Positions 31,411-40,824 of a DNA stretch of 42,999 bases are shown one piece after another; position 1 is the stretch's first letter; the number at the start of each line of letters is the position of its first letter. Source of the DNA: Desulfobacterium sp. (GTDB taxonomy: Bacteria > Desulfobacterota > Desulfobacteria > Desulfobacterales > Desulfobacteraceae); assembly GCA_016342325.1 (NCBI GenBank), contig JAEINR010000053.1, forward strand, positions 1-42,999. The letters are read 5' to 3'. The position numbers were made by a program, and so were the translations under genes. The notes beneath the pieces are model-generated. The model worked only from the letters and a program-made list of their open reading frames with translations, searched no databases and had not been told where the DNA came from.

Positions 31411-33054
31411 TTAGTTGCCCTGCATCATGGCTTGGATGTCGCTTTCCACCTCGCCAGTGGGTTTTATGTCGAAGTTCTCCACCAGCACATTGAGGACCGC
31501 CGGTGAGATAAAGGCCGGCAGGGATGGCCCAAGCCTGATTCCCTTGACCCCCAGGTGCAGCAGGGCCAGGAGTACGGCAACGGCCTTCTGCTCGTACCAT
31601 CCGATGTCAAAGCTGATGGGAAGGTCGTTGATGTCGTCCAGGCCAAACACCTCCTTGAGCTTGAGGGCGATCACGGCCAGGGAGTAGGAGTCGTTGCACT
31701 GACCCGCATCCAGTACCCTGGGGATGCCGTTGATGTCGCCCAGATCCAGCTTATTGTAGCGGTATTTTGCACAGCCGGCCGTGAGGATGACGGTGTCTTT
31801 CGGAAGTTGCTCAGCCACCTCGGTAAAGTACCCCCGTCCCTTTTGCCTGCCGTCGCAGCCTGCCATTACGATGAACCGTTTTATGGCACCGGACTTGACC
31901 GCGTCAACCACTTTGTCGGCAAGAGCAAGCACCTGGTTGTGGGCAAATCCGCCCACGATGGTGCCGGTCTCTATCTCGGTGGGGGGGGCACAGCCCTTTG
32001 CAAGCTCGATGATCCCGGAAAAATCCTTGGTTTCGCCCTGGCTTCTTTCAGGAAGATGCTTGACACCGGGATAGCCCACGACCCCTGTTGTAAAAATTCT
32101 GTCGGCGTAGCTGTTCTCCTTCTTGATGGGGATGATGCAGTTGGTGGTCATGAGAATGGGGCCGTTAAAGCTCTCAAACTCATTGTTCTGGTGCCACCAG
32201 GAGTTTCCGTAGTTTCCCTTGAGGTGATCGTAGCGCTTGAACGCAGGATAGTAGTTTGCCGGAAGCATCTCGCCGTGGGTATAGACGTCCACCCCGGTAT
32301 TCTCGGTCTGTTTCAGAAGCTCTTCCATGTCCTTTAAGTCATGGCCTGAGATGAGGATGCCGGGGTTGTTACCCACACCGATGTTTACTTGGCTGATCTC
32401 GGGGTTGCCGTAGGCCGTAGTATTGGCCTCGTCAAGGGTGGCCATGGTGGTGACGGCCATTCCGCCGGCTTCAAGTACCAGGGCAACCATCTCATCCACG
32501 CTGAGATCCTCGGTGGTGGAGGCCAGGGCCTTGAGAATAAAATCGTAGATATCGGTTTTTTCCTTGCCGAGCACGGCGGCATGGTCTGCATAGGCGGCAA
32601 TACCCTTGAGGCCGATGATCAACAGCTCCCTTAGGGAGCGGACATCCTCGTTCTCTGTGGCAAGCACACCCACGGTCTTTGCCTTTGCCTGGAACTCTTC
32701 TTCGTTGTCGGAAAACCAGAGTGCCGACCCGTCAAGATCCGTACCGAGCTTTCCGTCCAGTTTCTCAACAAGCCCTTTTTTTATGGCCTGGGCCTGACGG
32801 ACCCAGTCAACCAGGCTTGCATCGTCAAAGTTGGCATTGGTGATGGTGGTGAACAGCGCCTTTGCGGCAAAGCGTCCGGCCTCGGTGGTCACATCGATTC
32901 CCGCCTCTTTTGCTTTGGCTGCAAGAACCGCTATCCCCTTGAGGTTGAATATTAGAAGATCCTGGAAGTTTGCGGTTTCTTCTTTCTTGCCGCACACACC
33001 GGCGATGGTGCATCCTTTACCCTTGGCAGTTTCCTGGCATTGAAAACAGAACAT
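31411..33054 (-). CDS. hcp: Hydroxylamine reductase (hybrid cluster protein)
   Basis: 547 aa from ATG 33054 (GGAGAAGGG just upstream); an open extension to 33099 is not needed. The N-terminal cluster motif [14 protein letters not shown] then TIAGVC has spacing C-x2-C-x8-C-x5-C, typical of class I Hcp of sulfate reducers. Hybrid-cluster segments include [57 protein letters not shown] and [12 protein letters not shown]. It reduces hydroxylamine or NO in nitrosative-stress defence. The promoter carries an FNR/HcpR-type box at -41.5. Downstream on the same strand are the HD-domain and Fe-S genes. Confidence 0.97.
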   Translation of the reverse strand: MFCFQCQETAKGKGCTIAGVCGKKEETANFQDLLIFNLKGIAVLAAKAKEAGIDVTTEAGRFAAKALFTTITNANFDDASLVDWVRQAQAIKKGLVEKLDGKLGTDLDGSALWFSDNEEEFQAKAKTVGVLATENEDVRSLRELLIIGLKGIAAYADHAAVLGKEKTDIYDFILKALASTTEDLSVDEMVALVLEAGGMAVTTMATLDEANTTAYGNPEISQVNIGVGNNPGILISGHDLKDMEELLKQTENTGVDVYTHGEMLPANYYPAFKRYDHLKGNYGNSWWHQNNEFESFNGPILMTTNCIIPIKKENSYADRIFTTGVVGYPGVKHLPERSQGETKDFSGIIELAKGCAPPTEIETGTIVGGFAHNQVLALADKVVDAVKSGAIKRFIVMAGCDGRQKGRGYFTEVAEQLPKDTVILTAGCAKYRYNKLDLGDINGIPRVLDAGQCNDSYSLAVIALKLKEVFGLDDINDLPISFDIGWYEQKAVAVLLALLHLGVKGIRLGPSLPAFISPAVLNVLVENFDIKPTGEVESDIQAMMQGN

Positions 33055-33110
33055 GGTTGCCCTTCTCCTTTTTGGTTGTGGAAAATATTTGTGTTTCAAA
33101 CCCTGACCAT

Positions 33111-33153
33111 AAGATAGTGCATACTTGCACGATTTTCCTTGATGTGGGTCAAG
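33111..33153 (-). promoter_or_regulatory. FNR/HcpR-type promoter of hcp
   Basis: Palindrome CTTGAT-GTGG-GTCAAG (33138-33153) with one mismatch between arms. On the minus strand, 21 bp on, lies TATCTT (33116-33111). The inferred start near 33104 gives a box centre of -41.5 and a 50-nt leader. Confidence 0.8.
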
Positions 33154-33194
33154 AAAATTATATTTTTATGCTTTTTTATGGGGCGAAGGGGGGA

Positions 33195-36100
33195 TTACAG
33201 GGGCAGATTCAGCTGTTGGGCAATGGTTTCCATGATGCGCCTTGCGCTGTCAAAATCGACCCGGGTCATGCAGCCATGGAGGTTGAGGGCTTCATCTTTA
33301 AACCCGGCGCTGACCAGGAAGGCTGTCACCTTTTCCAGGTGGTTGTCGGCATCCATCAGGTTCTGTGAGAGGAGCGTGTGCATTGTTTTGATCTCCGGGG
33401 TGATGATCTCAAGGTCCGGCAACGGTGCCCTGGTGTGGCGCATTTCGCTTTTGGGGGGAATTCCCTGTTGGAGAGTGTTGATGGCGTTGATAACCCGGTT
33501 TACCTCCCCTTGCACCCCGTGGAAGATCGGATCGTTAGGGCAGGTGTCCTTTTGCAAGGCGTTTTCAAGTGTTTCCGCAAGTTGGAAAAGTGGGGTCGCC
33601 TCGATGTTTCCGGCCACACCTTTCAGGGTATGGGCCAGCCTCAGGGCAAGGGCTAGCTTCTTTTCCTTTAATGCCGCTTTGATGGCTTCAACATCGTTGG
33701 CGTGGTCGTTTACAAAGCGTTGAAGAAGTTTCAGGTAGAGGGCCTGGTTGCCATCGACCCGCTTGATTCCCTTTGAGATAGCGATCCCCGGCAGATCATT
33801 GGGTAGAACGGGTTCATCGGCCGCCTCGGTAGCGGGTCGGGTCCTGTATTTCCGGCCCGGGGAAAGATTGATCTTGGGGCGTATCCATTTTTTTAAGGTG
33901 CTGAAAAGGCGATCCGGGTCCATGGGTTTTGTAATGTAATCGTTCATTCCCGCCTCAAAGCACTGTTCCCGGTCCCCCTTGATGGCATGGGCGGTAATGG
34001 CGATGATGGGAAGCCTGCCCGTGGCGGGTGATTCCCATTTTCGTATGGTTCGGGTGGCTTCAAACCCGTCCATTTCGGGCATTTGTACATCCATGAGCAC
34101 GGCATCGAATCGGTGTGAATTCCCGGTCTGGGCGGTCACCACGGCGACCGCCTCCTTGCCGTTGCCGGCATTTTCAACGATGATGCCCCGGTGCTCCAGC
34201 AGCTCCACGGCCACCTGGCGGTTGATTTCATTGTCTTCCACAAGAAGAATTCTGGCCCCTTTGAGTCGTTCCATGTTCATCACCTCCGTGGTGATCATGG
34301 TCCGGGTTCGCCCCCCTTCGCCCTGTTTTTTCTCCTCGAAAAACCTGAAGATGGTATTGAAGAGAAGGGGTTTTGTGATGGGCTTGAACAGGAATGCATC
34401 GATTCCAGCGGTTTGTGCCTGTTGGATCTCGGTTTCCTGTCCAAACCCGGTGATCATGATGATGGGGATTTTCGATCCCCCGGGCAGCCGTTTTATTCTC
34501 TTGGAGGCGGTGATGCCGTCCATGTCCGGCATGCTCCAATCCATGAAAATCATGCCAAAGGCAGGGGTGTTGCTGCTTTGCCTGACCTTTTCAATGGCTT
34601 CTGTTCCGCCTGGTGCTGTTTGTGCCATAAAACCGAGGGCGTGGAGTAGCCCTTTTAGAAATCGTCTGCAGGTGGTGTTGTCGTCCACCACCAGGACCCC
34701 CATGTTCCGGAGAAAGCCGGGGAGGGCATGGCGGGGCTCCCGCTCCCGGGGCTGGAGCCCAAAGGTGGCGGTAAACGCGAAGCAGGCTCCCGCTCTCTGG
34801 TCGCTCGTGGCCCAGATCTCGCCCGCCATCATCTCCACTAGCTGCTTGCAGATGCTCAGGCCAAGTCCCGTGCCCCCGTATTTTCGGGTGGTGAAGGTCT
34901 CTGCCTGGGTAAAGGGGGTGAACAGGGCCGGGATCTTCCCAGCTTCTATGCCGATGCCGGTGTCTGTTACCGAAAACGTCAGCCTTACCCGATCGTCCAG
35001 GTGTTCCACCAGCCTTCCCTTGATGATGATTTCCCCCTGCTCCGTGAATTTGAGGGCATTGGCCGTCAGGTTGATGAATATCTGCCTCACCCTGAGGGGG
35101 TCGCCGACCAGGGCGGACGGGACATCGTCGTCAATGATGAAAAATAACTCCAGTTTCTTTTTCGCGATCTTGTCGGCAAAGAGATCAGACAGGCTGTCCC
35201 AGACATCGTCCAGCAGAAAATCCACATGGTCCATCTTGAGTTCGCCGGCCTCTATCTTGGAAAAGTCAAGGATATCGTTGATGATGCCAAGTAGATTCTG
35301 GGAGGCGCCTTCAATCTTTGTCAGGTAGTCCTGCTGCTTGGCCGTCAGACGGGTCTTCAGGGCCAGGTGGGTCAGCCCCATGATGGCGTTCATGGGGGTC
35401 CGGATTTCATGGCTCATGGTGGCCAGGAAATCACTTTTCGCCTTTGTGGAGGCTTCTGCCGCTTCCTTGGCTATCTTCAGCGTTTCTGCCCGCTTCTTTT
35501 CGGTAATATCTTCCAGCATTCCCTGGTAATAGAGTGAATTGCCGCCATCATCGACAATGGTGTGGACCGTGATCGAGACTGTGATAATACTTCTGTCCTT
35601 GCAAAACAGCTCGGTTACGAAGTTTTCCACACTCCCCTGGGTGTTGATGAGATCCCTCAGGCGTTTTCCTGTGCCGGGGTCGACATAGATATCGTCGGCA
35701 ATATCGGACACCGACACCATGATCTCCCGGGGAGAGTCATACCCCAGGATCTTTGCCAGGGGAGGGTTGGCCGTGATGATGCGACACCCCGGGCTGATTT
35801 GGAAGATGCCTTCTCCGGCGTTGTCAAATATGTCTCGGTATTTTTTCTCGGCCCGTTTCAGCGCCGTCCGGGACTGTTCCAGCTCAAGGTAGCGTGCCTT
35901 GAGCTGGCTGACCATCTCCTGGATGGCTTTCTGCACGTTTGCAAGCTCCAGTGCCGATTGCTTTCCTTTGAGTTGGGCAAAGGCCATTCCCGATGAGGTG
36001 CTCACGCTGATGGCATATTTCTCAATGGCTTTCAACGGGTTGATGACGCTTTTCATGAGAACAAAGAAGATGATGGACACAAGTCCGAGGATGAGCGCAA

Positions 36101-36581
36101 AAAAGCCTGACAAGAGGTTGACAAGGTGGTGGCTCTGTTCCTGTTTCCTTAGCTGGGGGGTCAGGTAGATGCCGAGGGTTCCCAGGACATTTTTATTAAA
36201 GCGGATATCGGTTTCGGCAAAGAGGAACCCGTTCCGGGTTGGTTCCGTGGCAAGCCGTTGGATGGTTCCTTCCCTTTGTCGGCCATAGCCGATGAACCGC
36301 TCTGGTTCCCTGAAAAAGAGGGCATGGACCTCCCGGTCCTCCATGAAAGATTTCATGATCTTCGAGGTGTCGGTGAAGTTCAGGGTCCATATGGGGTTTG
36401 CAAGGGCTGTGGATAATTGTTCTGAGATGGTGTCGAGCTTGGTATGGAGGGCGTTGATGTTGCTGGTGTAGTGCCAGCAATAGTCCATGGTCACAAACGC
36501 ACCCATGACCAGGGTGGTCACCCCCAGCAGGGTGAGGATTACGATCTCTGTGATGGAGCGGAGTCTTTTTTTCAGGGCCAT
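33195..36581 (-). CDS. Hybrid sensor histidine kinase (PAS-HisKA-HATPase-REC-REC-HPt)
   Basis: 1128 aa. Two membrane segments (about 11-33 and 152-177) flank a periplasmic sensor of about 120 aa. A PAS domain spans about 244-362 (YRDIFDNAGEGIFQISPGCRI). HisKA has the phospho-His at about 391 (ATMSHEIRTPMNAIMGL). HATPase_c carries INLTANALKF, DTGIGI and YGGTGLGLSI. REC1 (VLVVDDNTTCRRFL, FMDWSMPDMDG) and REC2 (ILLVEDNEINRQVA, LMDVQMPEMDG) precede a C-terminal HPt (LAHTLKGVAGNIEA). A full phosphorelay in one chain, BarA-like in layout. It lies 59 bp after a periplasmic binding-protein gene that may provide its ligand. The output regulator is not in the window. Confidence 0.96.
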   Translation of the reverse strand: MALKKRLRSITEIVILTLLGVTTLVMGAFVTMDYCWHYTSNINALHTKLDTISEQLSTALANPIWTLNFTDTSKIMKSFMEDREVHALFFREPERFIGYGRQREGTIQRLATEPTRNGFLFAETDIRFNKNVLGTLGIYLTPQLRKQEQSHHLVNLLSGFFALILGLVSIIFFVLMKSVINPLKAIEKYAISVSTSSGMAFAQLKGKQSALELANVQKAIQEMVSQLKARYLELEQSRTALKRAEKKYRDIFDNAGEGIFQISPGCRIITANPPLAKILGYDSPREIMVSVSDIADDIYVDPGTGKRLRDLINTQGSVENFVTELFCKDRSIITVSITVHTIVDDGGNSLYYQGMLEDITEKKRAETLKIAKEAAEASTKAKSDFLATMSHEIRTPMNAIMGLTHLALKTRLTAKQQDYLTKIEGASQNLLGIINDILDFSKIEAGELKMDHVDFLLDDVWDSLSDLFADKIAKKKLELFFIIDDDVPSALVGDPLRVRQIFINLTANALKFTEQGEIIIKGRLVEHLDDRVRLTFSVTDTGIGIEAGKIPALFTPFTQAETFTTRKYGGTGLGLSICKQLVEMMAGEIWATSDQRAGACFAFTATFGLQPREREPRHALPGFLRNMGVLVVDDNTTCRRFLKGLLHALGFMAQTAPGGTEAIEKVRQSSNTPAFGMIFMDWSMPDMDGITASKRIKRLPGGSKIPIIMITGFGQETEIQQAQTAGIDAFLFKPITKPLLFNTIFRFFEEKKQGEGGRTRTMITTEVMNMERLKGARILLVEDNEINRQVAVELLEHRGIIVENAGNGKEAVAVVTAQTGNSHRFDAVLMDVQMPEMDGFEATRTIRKWESPATGRLPIIAITAHAIKGDREQCFEAGMNDYITKPMDPDRLFSTLKKWIRPKINLSPGRKYRTRPATEAADEPVLPNDLPGIAISKGIKRVDGNQALYLKLLQRFVNDHANDVEAIKAALKEKKLALALRLAHTLKGVAGNIEATPLFQLAETLENALQKDTCPNDPIFHGVQGEVNRVINAINTLQQGIPPKSEMRHTRAPLPDLEIITPEIKTMHTLLSQNLMDADNHLEKVTAFLVSAGFKDEALNLHGCMTRVDFDSARRIMETIAQQLNLPL

Positions 36582-36640
36582 GGAACGCTTTTCCTCAGGT
36601 TCGTAAAGAACGGTCGTAAAAATGGCGAATCCAGGTGATA

Positions 36641-37372
36641 CTATTCATAGTTTGTCAGTTCTCCCCTGGCGACGAGGTCATGGTAGCTCTGCTCGAGTCG
36701 TTCCAAGAGGGCTGGGGCATTGGGGGTGTTTTTGTTTATGTTGAAGCCACAGTGCCAGCGGAACAGGGGCTGGATCACAAGATTGGGAATGGGGGCGTTC
36801 TTCAGAAAGTCGTCCCCGATGTATTTGTAGCTCAGCAGGTAGTCGGCCCGGTTTCGCAGGAGCATTTTAAAGGCCGCCCCATGGGTGTTTGTCTCATAGT
36901 AGTTCACCCTGTTGCGTTTGTCCCGGATCCAGCCCCCCCAGTCCTTGTACGTAAAGCCCCGGATCAGGATAACGGAATTGCCGGCAAGCTGCTCCTTTTG
37001 GGTCACCTTCTTCCTGTCTCCCAGGTAGTAGATCCCCATTTCCAGGGGGAAGAGCGTCACCTTGCTGGAGATGGAGGATTCCTTCACCAGGGGGATCGAA
37101 CTGAGGCCGTTGAACAGGTGGATCTTTCCCTTTGCCAGGTAGTCATAAAACCGGGCTGCAGGGTAACTCTCCATGGTATAGGCGATCTTTGCATTGTCGA
37201 GGGTCTTGGTGGTGATCTCATTGACAAGCCCTGCGGGTTTTCCGTTTTCGTCAACATAGGTCAGGCCGGGAAAATCAAAATAGCCCACCTTCAGCACGAA
37301 GTTATCCCCATGTGCCTTGACGGTAAAAACAAGTGTCAGTATGATGAAAAAATAGGATACAACGGTTCCCAT
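36641..37372 (-). CDS. Periplasmic binding protein (family 3-like) beside the hybrid kinase
   Basis: 243 aa with a signal peptide (SYFFIILTLVFTVKAHGD) and a bilobal binding-protein core: LKVGYFDFPGLTYVDENGKPAGLVNEITTKTL, then HLFNGLSSIPLVKES and RADYLLSYKYIGDDFL. No transport genes accompany it. The order patatin-like gene, binding protein, hybrid kinase, all on the minus strand with gaps of 40 and 59 bp, suggests it acts as a detachable sensor for the kinase. GGAGAG precedes ATG. The ligand is unknown. Confidence 0.85.
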   Translation of the reverse strand: MGTVVSYFFIILTLVFTVKAHGDNFVLKVGYFDFPGLTYVDENGKPAGLVNEITTKTLDNAKIAYTMESYPAARFYDYLAKGKIHLFNGLSSIPLVKESSISSKVTLFPLEMGIYYLGDRKKVTQKEQLAGNSVILIRGFTYKDWGGWIRDKRNRVNYYETNTHGAAFKMLLRNRADYLLSYKYIGDDFLKNAPIPNLVIQPLFRWHCGFNINKNTPNAPALLERLEQSYHDLVARGELTNYE

Positions 37373-37412
37373 GATACGCTCTCCAGGCTAATGTTCTGCC
37401 AAAGCCGATCTG

Positions 37413-38510
37413 TTATTGGCCGTTGTTGTAGGCGTTGATCTGCTTTAACGTGCCTTCGTACCCCACCTTTATCCCCTGGTCAAGGTTGGCGTGGTTCCAG
37501 TGATAGTTGACCTTTCCGTAGTTCATCTCGATGTTGACCATCTTGATCTTTTTTTTGCTTTTCCTGTTGTGTTCGGCAAGCCTGTAGGAGAAGAGCTTGA
37601 TGTCGTCGTCCGATATGGTATTAAAGGGGAGCATGACCCCGACCAGTGCCGATTCCACCAAATTTTTTGGGGGGTCGACCTCTTTGTAGTCGGCAATTTT
37701 TACAACCCATATCTCATCCAGATCCTTGTGGTCGTTCAAGAGCACGTCAAGGTTGACCGTATCGATGACAGCCCCTTCGCAATAGCGGTTTTTCTTTCCG
37801 TCCACGGTTCTGTTTTCCGTATAGTGGAGGACGCTGGAACCTGCCATCAGCGCATCGGCATCGATATCGTTATAGGCATGCTCCCTGTTGTTGATGAAGA
37901 TCTCCATCTTTTTTTGGGAGAGATCGTAGGCATTGATATAGACGATCTTGTCGCTCTTGAACAACTGGTCGAAATCGATGAATTTATCCACGAAACCCTG
38001 GCTGCTGACGAGTCCCGCGATCCCGCTTTTTTCTACCTTATACTGGAGCTGGGCCATGAAACGCATAAAGGGGTTCAGGGCAAGTCCTTCGCTGATGGTA
38101 TAGTAGAGTGCATCCATTTCCCGGGGCGGGTTGCCCAGGAGGTTCCAACCGTATTCGGCCATCCTCTGGGGAAGGAAAAGATATCGATAGGTGTTGAAAT
38201 CGACAACCTTTTCCATGAGCTTGCCGTAATCGTGGAGGTAATTCATCTGAAAAACTTTATAGTTGATGGGAAAGCTTTCATAGACGTCATCCGGTAAGAA
38301 TATCTGCTCCCTGAAGAATCGGTCCAGGGCCGCGATCCTGTCTTCCTCTTGGGGCAGGCTGTTGTAAAAACACCCCACCCAGCTTCCTACGCAGGCACAG
38401 GAGTAGATGTCAAATTCGATTTTTTTCTCTTCAAATGCCTTTAATGCCCCGATTTCGATTCCTGCAACCGGCCCTCCCCCGGATAGTGCAATCGCACGTT
38501 TCTTGGCCAT
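37413..38510 (-). CDS. Patatin-like protein with altered catalytic residues
   Basis: 365 aa. The oxyanion loop is clear near the N-terminus (IALSGGGPVAGIEIGALKAFEEKKIEFD). The nucleophile elbow, normally G-x-S-x-G, aligns with C-A-C-V-G in IYSCACVGSWVGCFYNSL, so Cys stands where Ser is expected. The second dyad motif, normally DG(G/A), reads RYCEGAVID, with Glu for Asp. There is no signal peptide or membrane segment. It may be a Cys-dependent acyl hydrolase/transferase or a non-catalytic lipid-binding relative. It is first in an apparent operon with a binding protein and a hybrid kinase. GGAGGAGAC precedes the ATG. Confidence 0.85.
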   Translation of the reverse strand: MAKKRAIALSGGGPVAGIEIGALKAFEEKKIEFDIYSCACVGSWVGCFYNSLPQEEDRIAALDRFFREQIFLPDDVYESFPINYKVFQMNYLHDYGKLMEKVVDFNTYRYLFLPQRMAEYGWNLLGNPPREMDALYYTISEGLALNPFMRFMAQLQYKVEKSGIAGLVSSQGFVDKFIDFDQLFKSDKIVYINAYDLSQKKMEIFINNREHAYNDIDADALMAGSSVLHYTENRTVDGKKNRYCEGAVIDTVNLDVLLNDHKDLDEIWVVKIADYKEVDPPKNLVESALVGVMLPFNTISDDDIKLFSYRLAEHNRKSKKKIKMVNIEMNYGKVNYHWNHANLDQGIKVGYEGTLKQINAYNNGQ

Positions 38511-39076
38511 TGTCTCCTCCTTTGGGTGAAAATATCAGATCTCTGTTTCTTTAAAAAAACCTGGGCATGGGCAAGTGAGGCCCTTGCAAGGCTGTGTGGG
38601 TCACGGATGTTTAATCGATGCAGGCGCTTTGGTCGGTGTGATTAAATTGTGCTGTGATAGAAGAGAAGAATGATTTTGCAAATGTAACTTAACCGTTGGA
38701 TGATGTCAACCCATTGTTGGTAAGGGCTGGGCTGGGGGATTGATCCGTTTGGTCGGATAACCATTGCTATTTACTACCTATAACGACTTTAAACCATGGC
38801 GATCAATTTGAAATTGAGTTCTTTTTACTTAAACTGCTTTTTACTTATATTGTTTTGTTCGAGAGTCGTTATTGCGGGCTTGATCATAAGGTCGGTCATT
38901 AATACTAAACCGCTAATACCTCTCAAAGAGAACAGATTTGCCATCCTCAACATCAACAGCAACACTATGTTTTCTTATTTCAACACCCTCTTGAAATAAG
39001 AAAACATAACATTAATTTTTTATCCCTTTGTTTTTGAAGACCGAATAAACAGAGAAGGAAATCCTCTCTGAAAAGG
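38511..39076. other. Intergenic region between the patatin-like gene and the Pot-type operon
   Basis: 566 bp with no convincing gene. The first 200 bp are the upstream region of the patatin-like gene, without an obvious promoter match. From about 38780 the sequence is AT-rich. A 67-codon plus-strand frame (38796-38999) runs into the hairpin at 38966 and lacks a Shine-Dalgarno, so it is not called. Confidence 0.5.
38966..39008. terminator. Long perfect hairpin downstream of the Pot-type operon
   Basis: 18-bp arms (38966-38983 and 38991-39008; core TTATTTCAA...TTGAAATAA) with a 7-nt loop. It is located 69 bp after the last gene of the minus-strand operon. A T6 run follows only in the plus direction, so on the minus strand it is more a 3'-end stabilising hairpin than a textbook terminator. 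Confidence 0.6.
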
Positions 39077-39919
39077 TCACATACCCAGGACTTGAGCCGC
39101 AGGTTCGGGAGGTATCTTCACAGCCGCTTTGATCATTTCCCGTCGTCGTCTGTACTCGTAGGCGATCGCTCCGAAAACCGTCAGGATGATAAAAATCACT
39201 GCCAAGGCGTTCATGGCCGGGCTGATAAAGCTACGTAATTTGGTGCCGATATAGATCGGCAATGTCTGCTCAACACCAATGGCAAACAAGGTCGTGTTGT
39301 AGTTATCAAAAGATTGCATAAAAGCCAAGGCCATGGACGAGATCAAGGCGGGTTTTAAAAAGGGTAGTGTTATTTTCCAGAATACCTGGCGATGGGTTGC
39401 ACCCAGGTCAAAGGCAGCCTCTTCCTGGGTCAGGTCAAAGCGCTGGGCCCGGGACATGATCAGAAGCATGCAATAGGAGGATATAAAGGTCGATTGGCCT
39501 ATAATGGCGGTCCATAAGCCGCCGGGAATATCCATATAACTGTCCCAGAACAAAAAGGTTGAAATTCCCAGGATAATACCCGGCGTCAGGATGGGTGAAA
39601 CCAGGACCCCATATACAAAATTCCGGGCCTTAAACTGCAGTCGGGTTAGCAGCAGGGCCCCGCCTAACCCAATGGGTACGGATATTGCGACCACTGAGAA
39701 TGCAACAATGAAACTATTCCAAAGGGCACTCCACATCTGGTCATCTTTGGCAAGTTCTCCAAACCACATCAGTGTAAACCCTTTCCAGGGCGTAATCTGG
39801 GGGATATCATTGGCATTAAAGGCAATAATCGTCATAAAAATAAGTGGCAGAAACATATAGGCAAAAAACAGGACCAGATAGAGGCCGATCATAAATTTAA
39901 AAATAGATTTCGATTTCAT
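39077..39919 (-). CDS. potC: Pot-type ABC transporter permease, PotC family
   Basis: 280 aa with six membrane segments. The N-terminus (FMIGLYLVLFFAYMFLPLIFM) and the EAA-loop region QEEAAFDLGATHRQVFWKITLPFLKPALISS are typical of PotC. It pairs with the permease encoded upstream, overlapping it by 4 nt (ATGA). As the last gene of the operon it is followed by a long hairpin. The substrate may be a polyamine or another small cation or organic compound and cannot be fixed from the permease. Confidence 0.92.
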   Translation of the reverse strand: MKSKSIFKFMIGLYLVLFFAYMFLPLIFMTIIAFNANDIPQITPWKGFTLMWFGELAKDDQMWSALWNSFIVAFSVVAISVPIGLGGALLLTRLQFKARNFVYGVLVSPILTPGIILGISTFLFWDSYMDIPGGLWTAIIGQSTFISSYCMLLIMSRAQRFDLTQEEAAFDLGATHRQVFWKITLPFLKPALISSMALAFMQSFDNYNTTLFAIGVEQTLPIYIGTKLRSFISPAMNALAVIFIILTVFGAIAYEYRRRREMIKAAVKIPPEPAAQVLGM

Positions 39920-40824
39920 TGGGTAAGCTCTTTCAAACCGACTTTAAATAGTTTAAGCATCATAAACATAAAAACAACGCAGAGCAGCATTAAGACGGTT
40001 GCATAGGCCGCTCCCAGGTTCCAGTTGGCACACTCAAAATTGGTGTTGATCACCTGGGTGAACCAGAAACTGCTGGGGCTGCCCAAAAGCTGTGGGGCTG
40101 CAACGGTTCCGGCCGCCAGCATAAATGTCATGGTACAGCCTACGGCGATGCCGGGTTTGGCATGGGGCATGACGATTTTATAGTGAATGCGCGGCCAGGA
40201 AGCCCCAAGATCCCGGGCGGCATCCAGCTGATTTTTGTCCAGACTCTCCATGACATTGTATATTGGGAAAACCATGAAAAGAATATAGGCATAGGTCATC
40301 CCCAGGATCACCGCCCCATTGCCCATGCGAAAATTAATGGGATCAGCAATTATCCCAAGGAATATGAGTAATTGATTCAGGATACCCATATCTGCCAGGA
40401 TGATTTGCCAGGCAAACAGCCGCAGCAATTCATTGATCCAATAGGGGATTATCAATCCCAGCATCAACAAACCGACCTTGGCGCCCCGGGCCACCTTGGC
40501 CAGGTAAAAGGCGATTGGGTAACAGATGGAAAGGGCGACCAACGTGACGATGAGGCTGGACCATATGGTTTTAAAAAAAATCGCCATGTGCAATCTATTG
40601 GTGAAAAACACCAAATAGTTTTTTAGGGTCCATACATCCTTGGGTCCGCCGAGTTCCCGTAACGGCAACATGGGTCTTAACGAGTAATCAAACATGATCA
40701 GCTGGGGGATTATAATCATGAACACCACCCAGACACCGACTGTAACCGAAATATATGCGATGCCGATTTTACCGAGGTCCCTTAGGGCCGTATTCCAAAA
40801 ATCACGCAATGGGGGTGCCTCCAT
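39916..40824 (-). CDS. potB: Pot-type ABC transporter permease, PotB family
   Basis: 302 aa, six membrane segments. PotB-like segments are IPYWINELLRLFAWQIIL, GMTYAYILFMVFPIYNVMESLDKNQLDAARDLGASWPRIHYKIVMPHAKPGI (the EAA loop) and AAGTVAAPQLLG. Its start overlaps the 3' end of the ATPase gene by 23 nt and its stop overlaps the next permease by 4 nt, so the operon is translationally coupled. Confidence 0.93.
   Translation of the reverse strand: MEAPPLRDFWNTALRDLGKIGIAYISVTVGVWVVFMIIIPQLIMFDYSLRPMLPLRELGGPKDVWTLKNYLVFFTNRLHMAIFFKTIWSSLIVTLVALSICYPIAFYLAKVARGAKVGLLMLGLIIPYWINELLRLFAWQIILADMGILNQLLIFLGIIADPINFRMGNGAVILGMTYAYILFMVFPIYNVMESLDKNQLDAARDLGASWPRIHYKIVMPHAKPGIAVGCTMTFMLAAGTVAAPQLLGSPSSFWFTQVINTNFECANWNLGAAYATVLMLLCVVFMFMMLKLFKVGLKELTQ

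Noticed and set aside
38796-38999. 67-codon plus-strand frame in the AT-rich gap
   Set aside because: No Shine-Dalgarno, and its 3' end lies in a perfect hairpin; composition alone explains the open frame.
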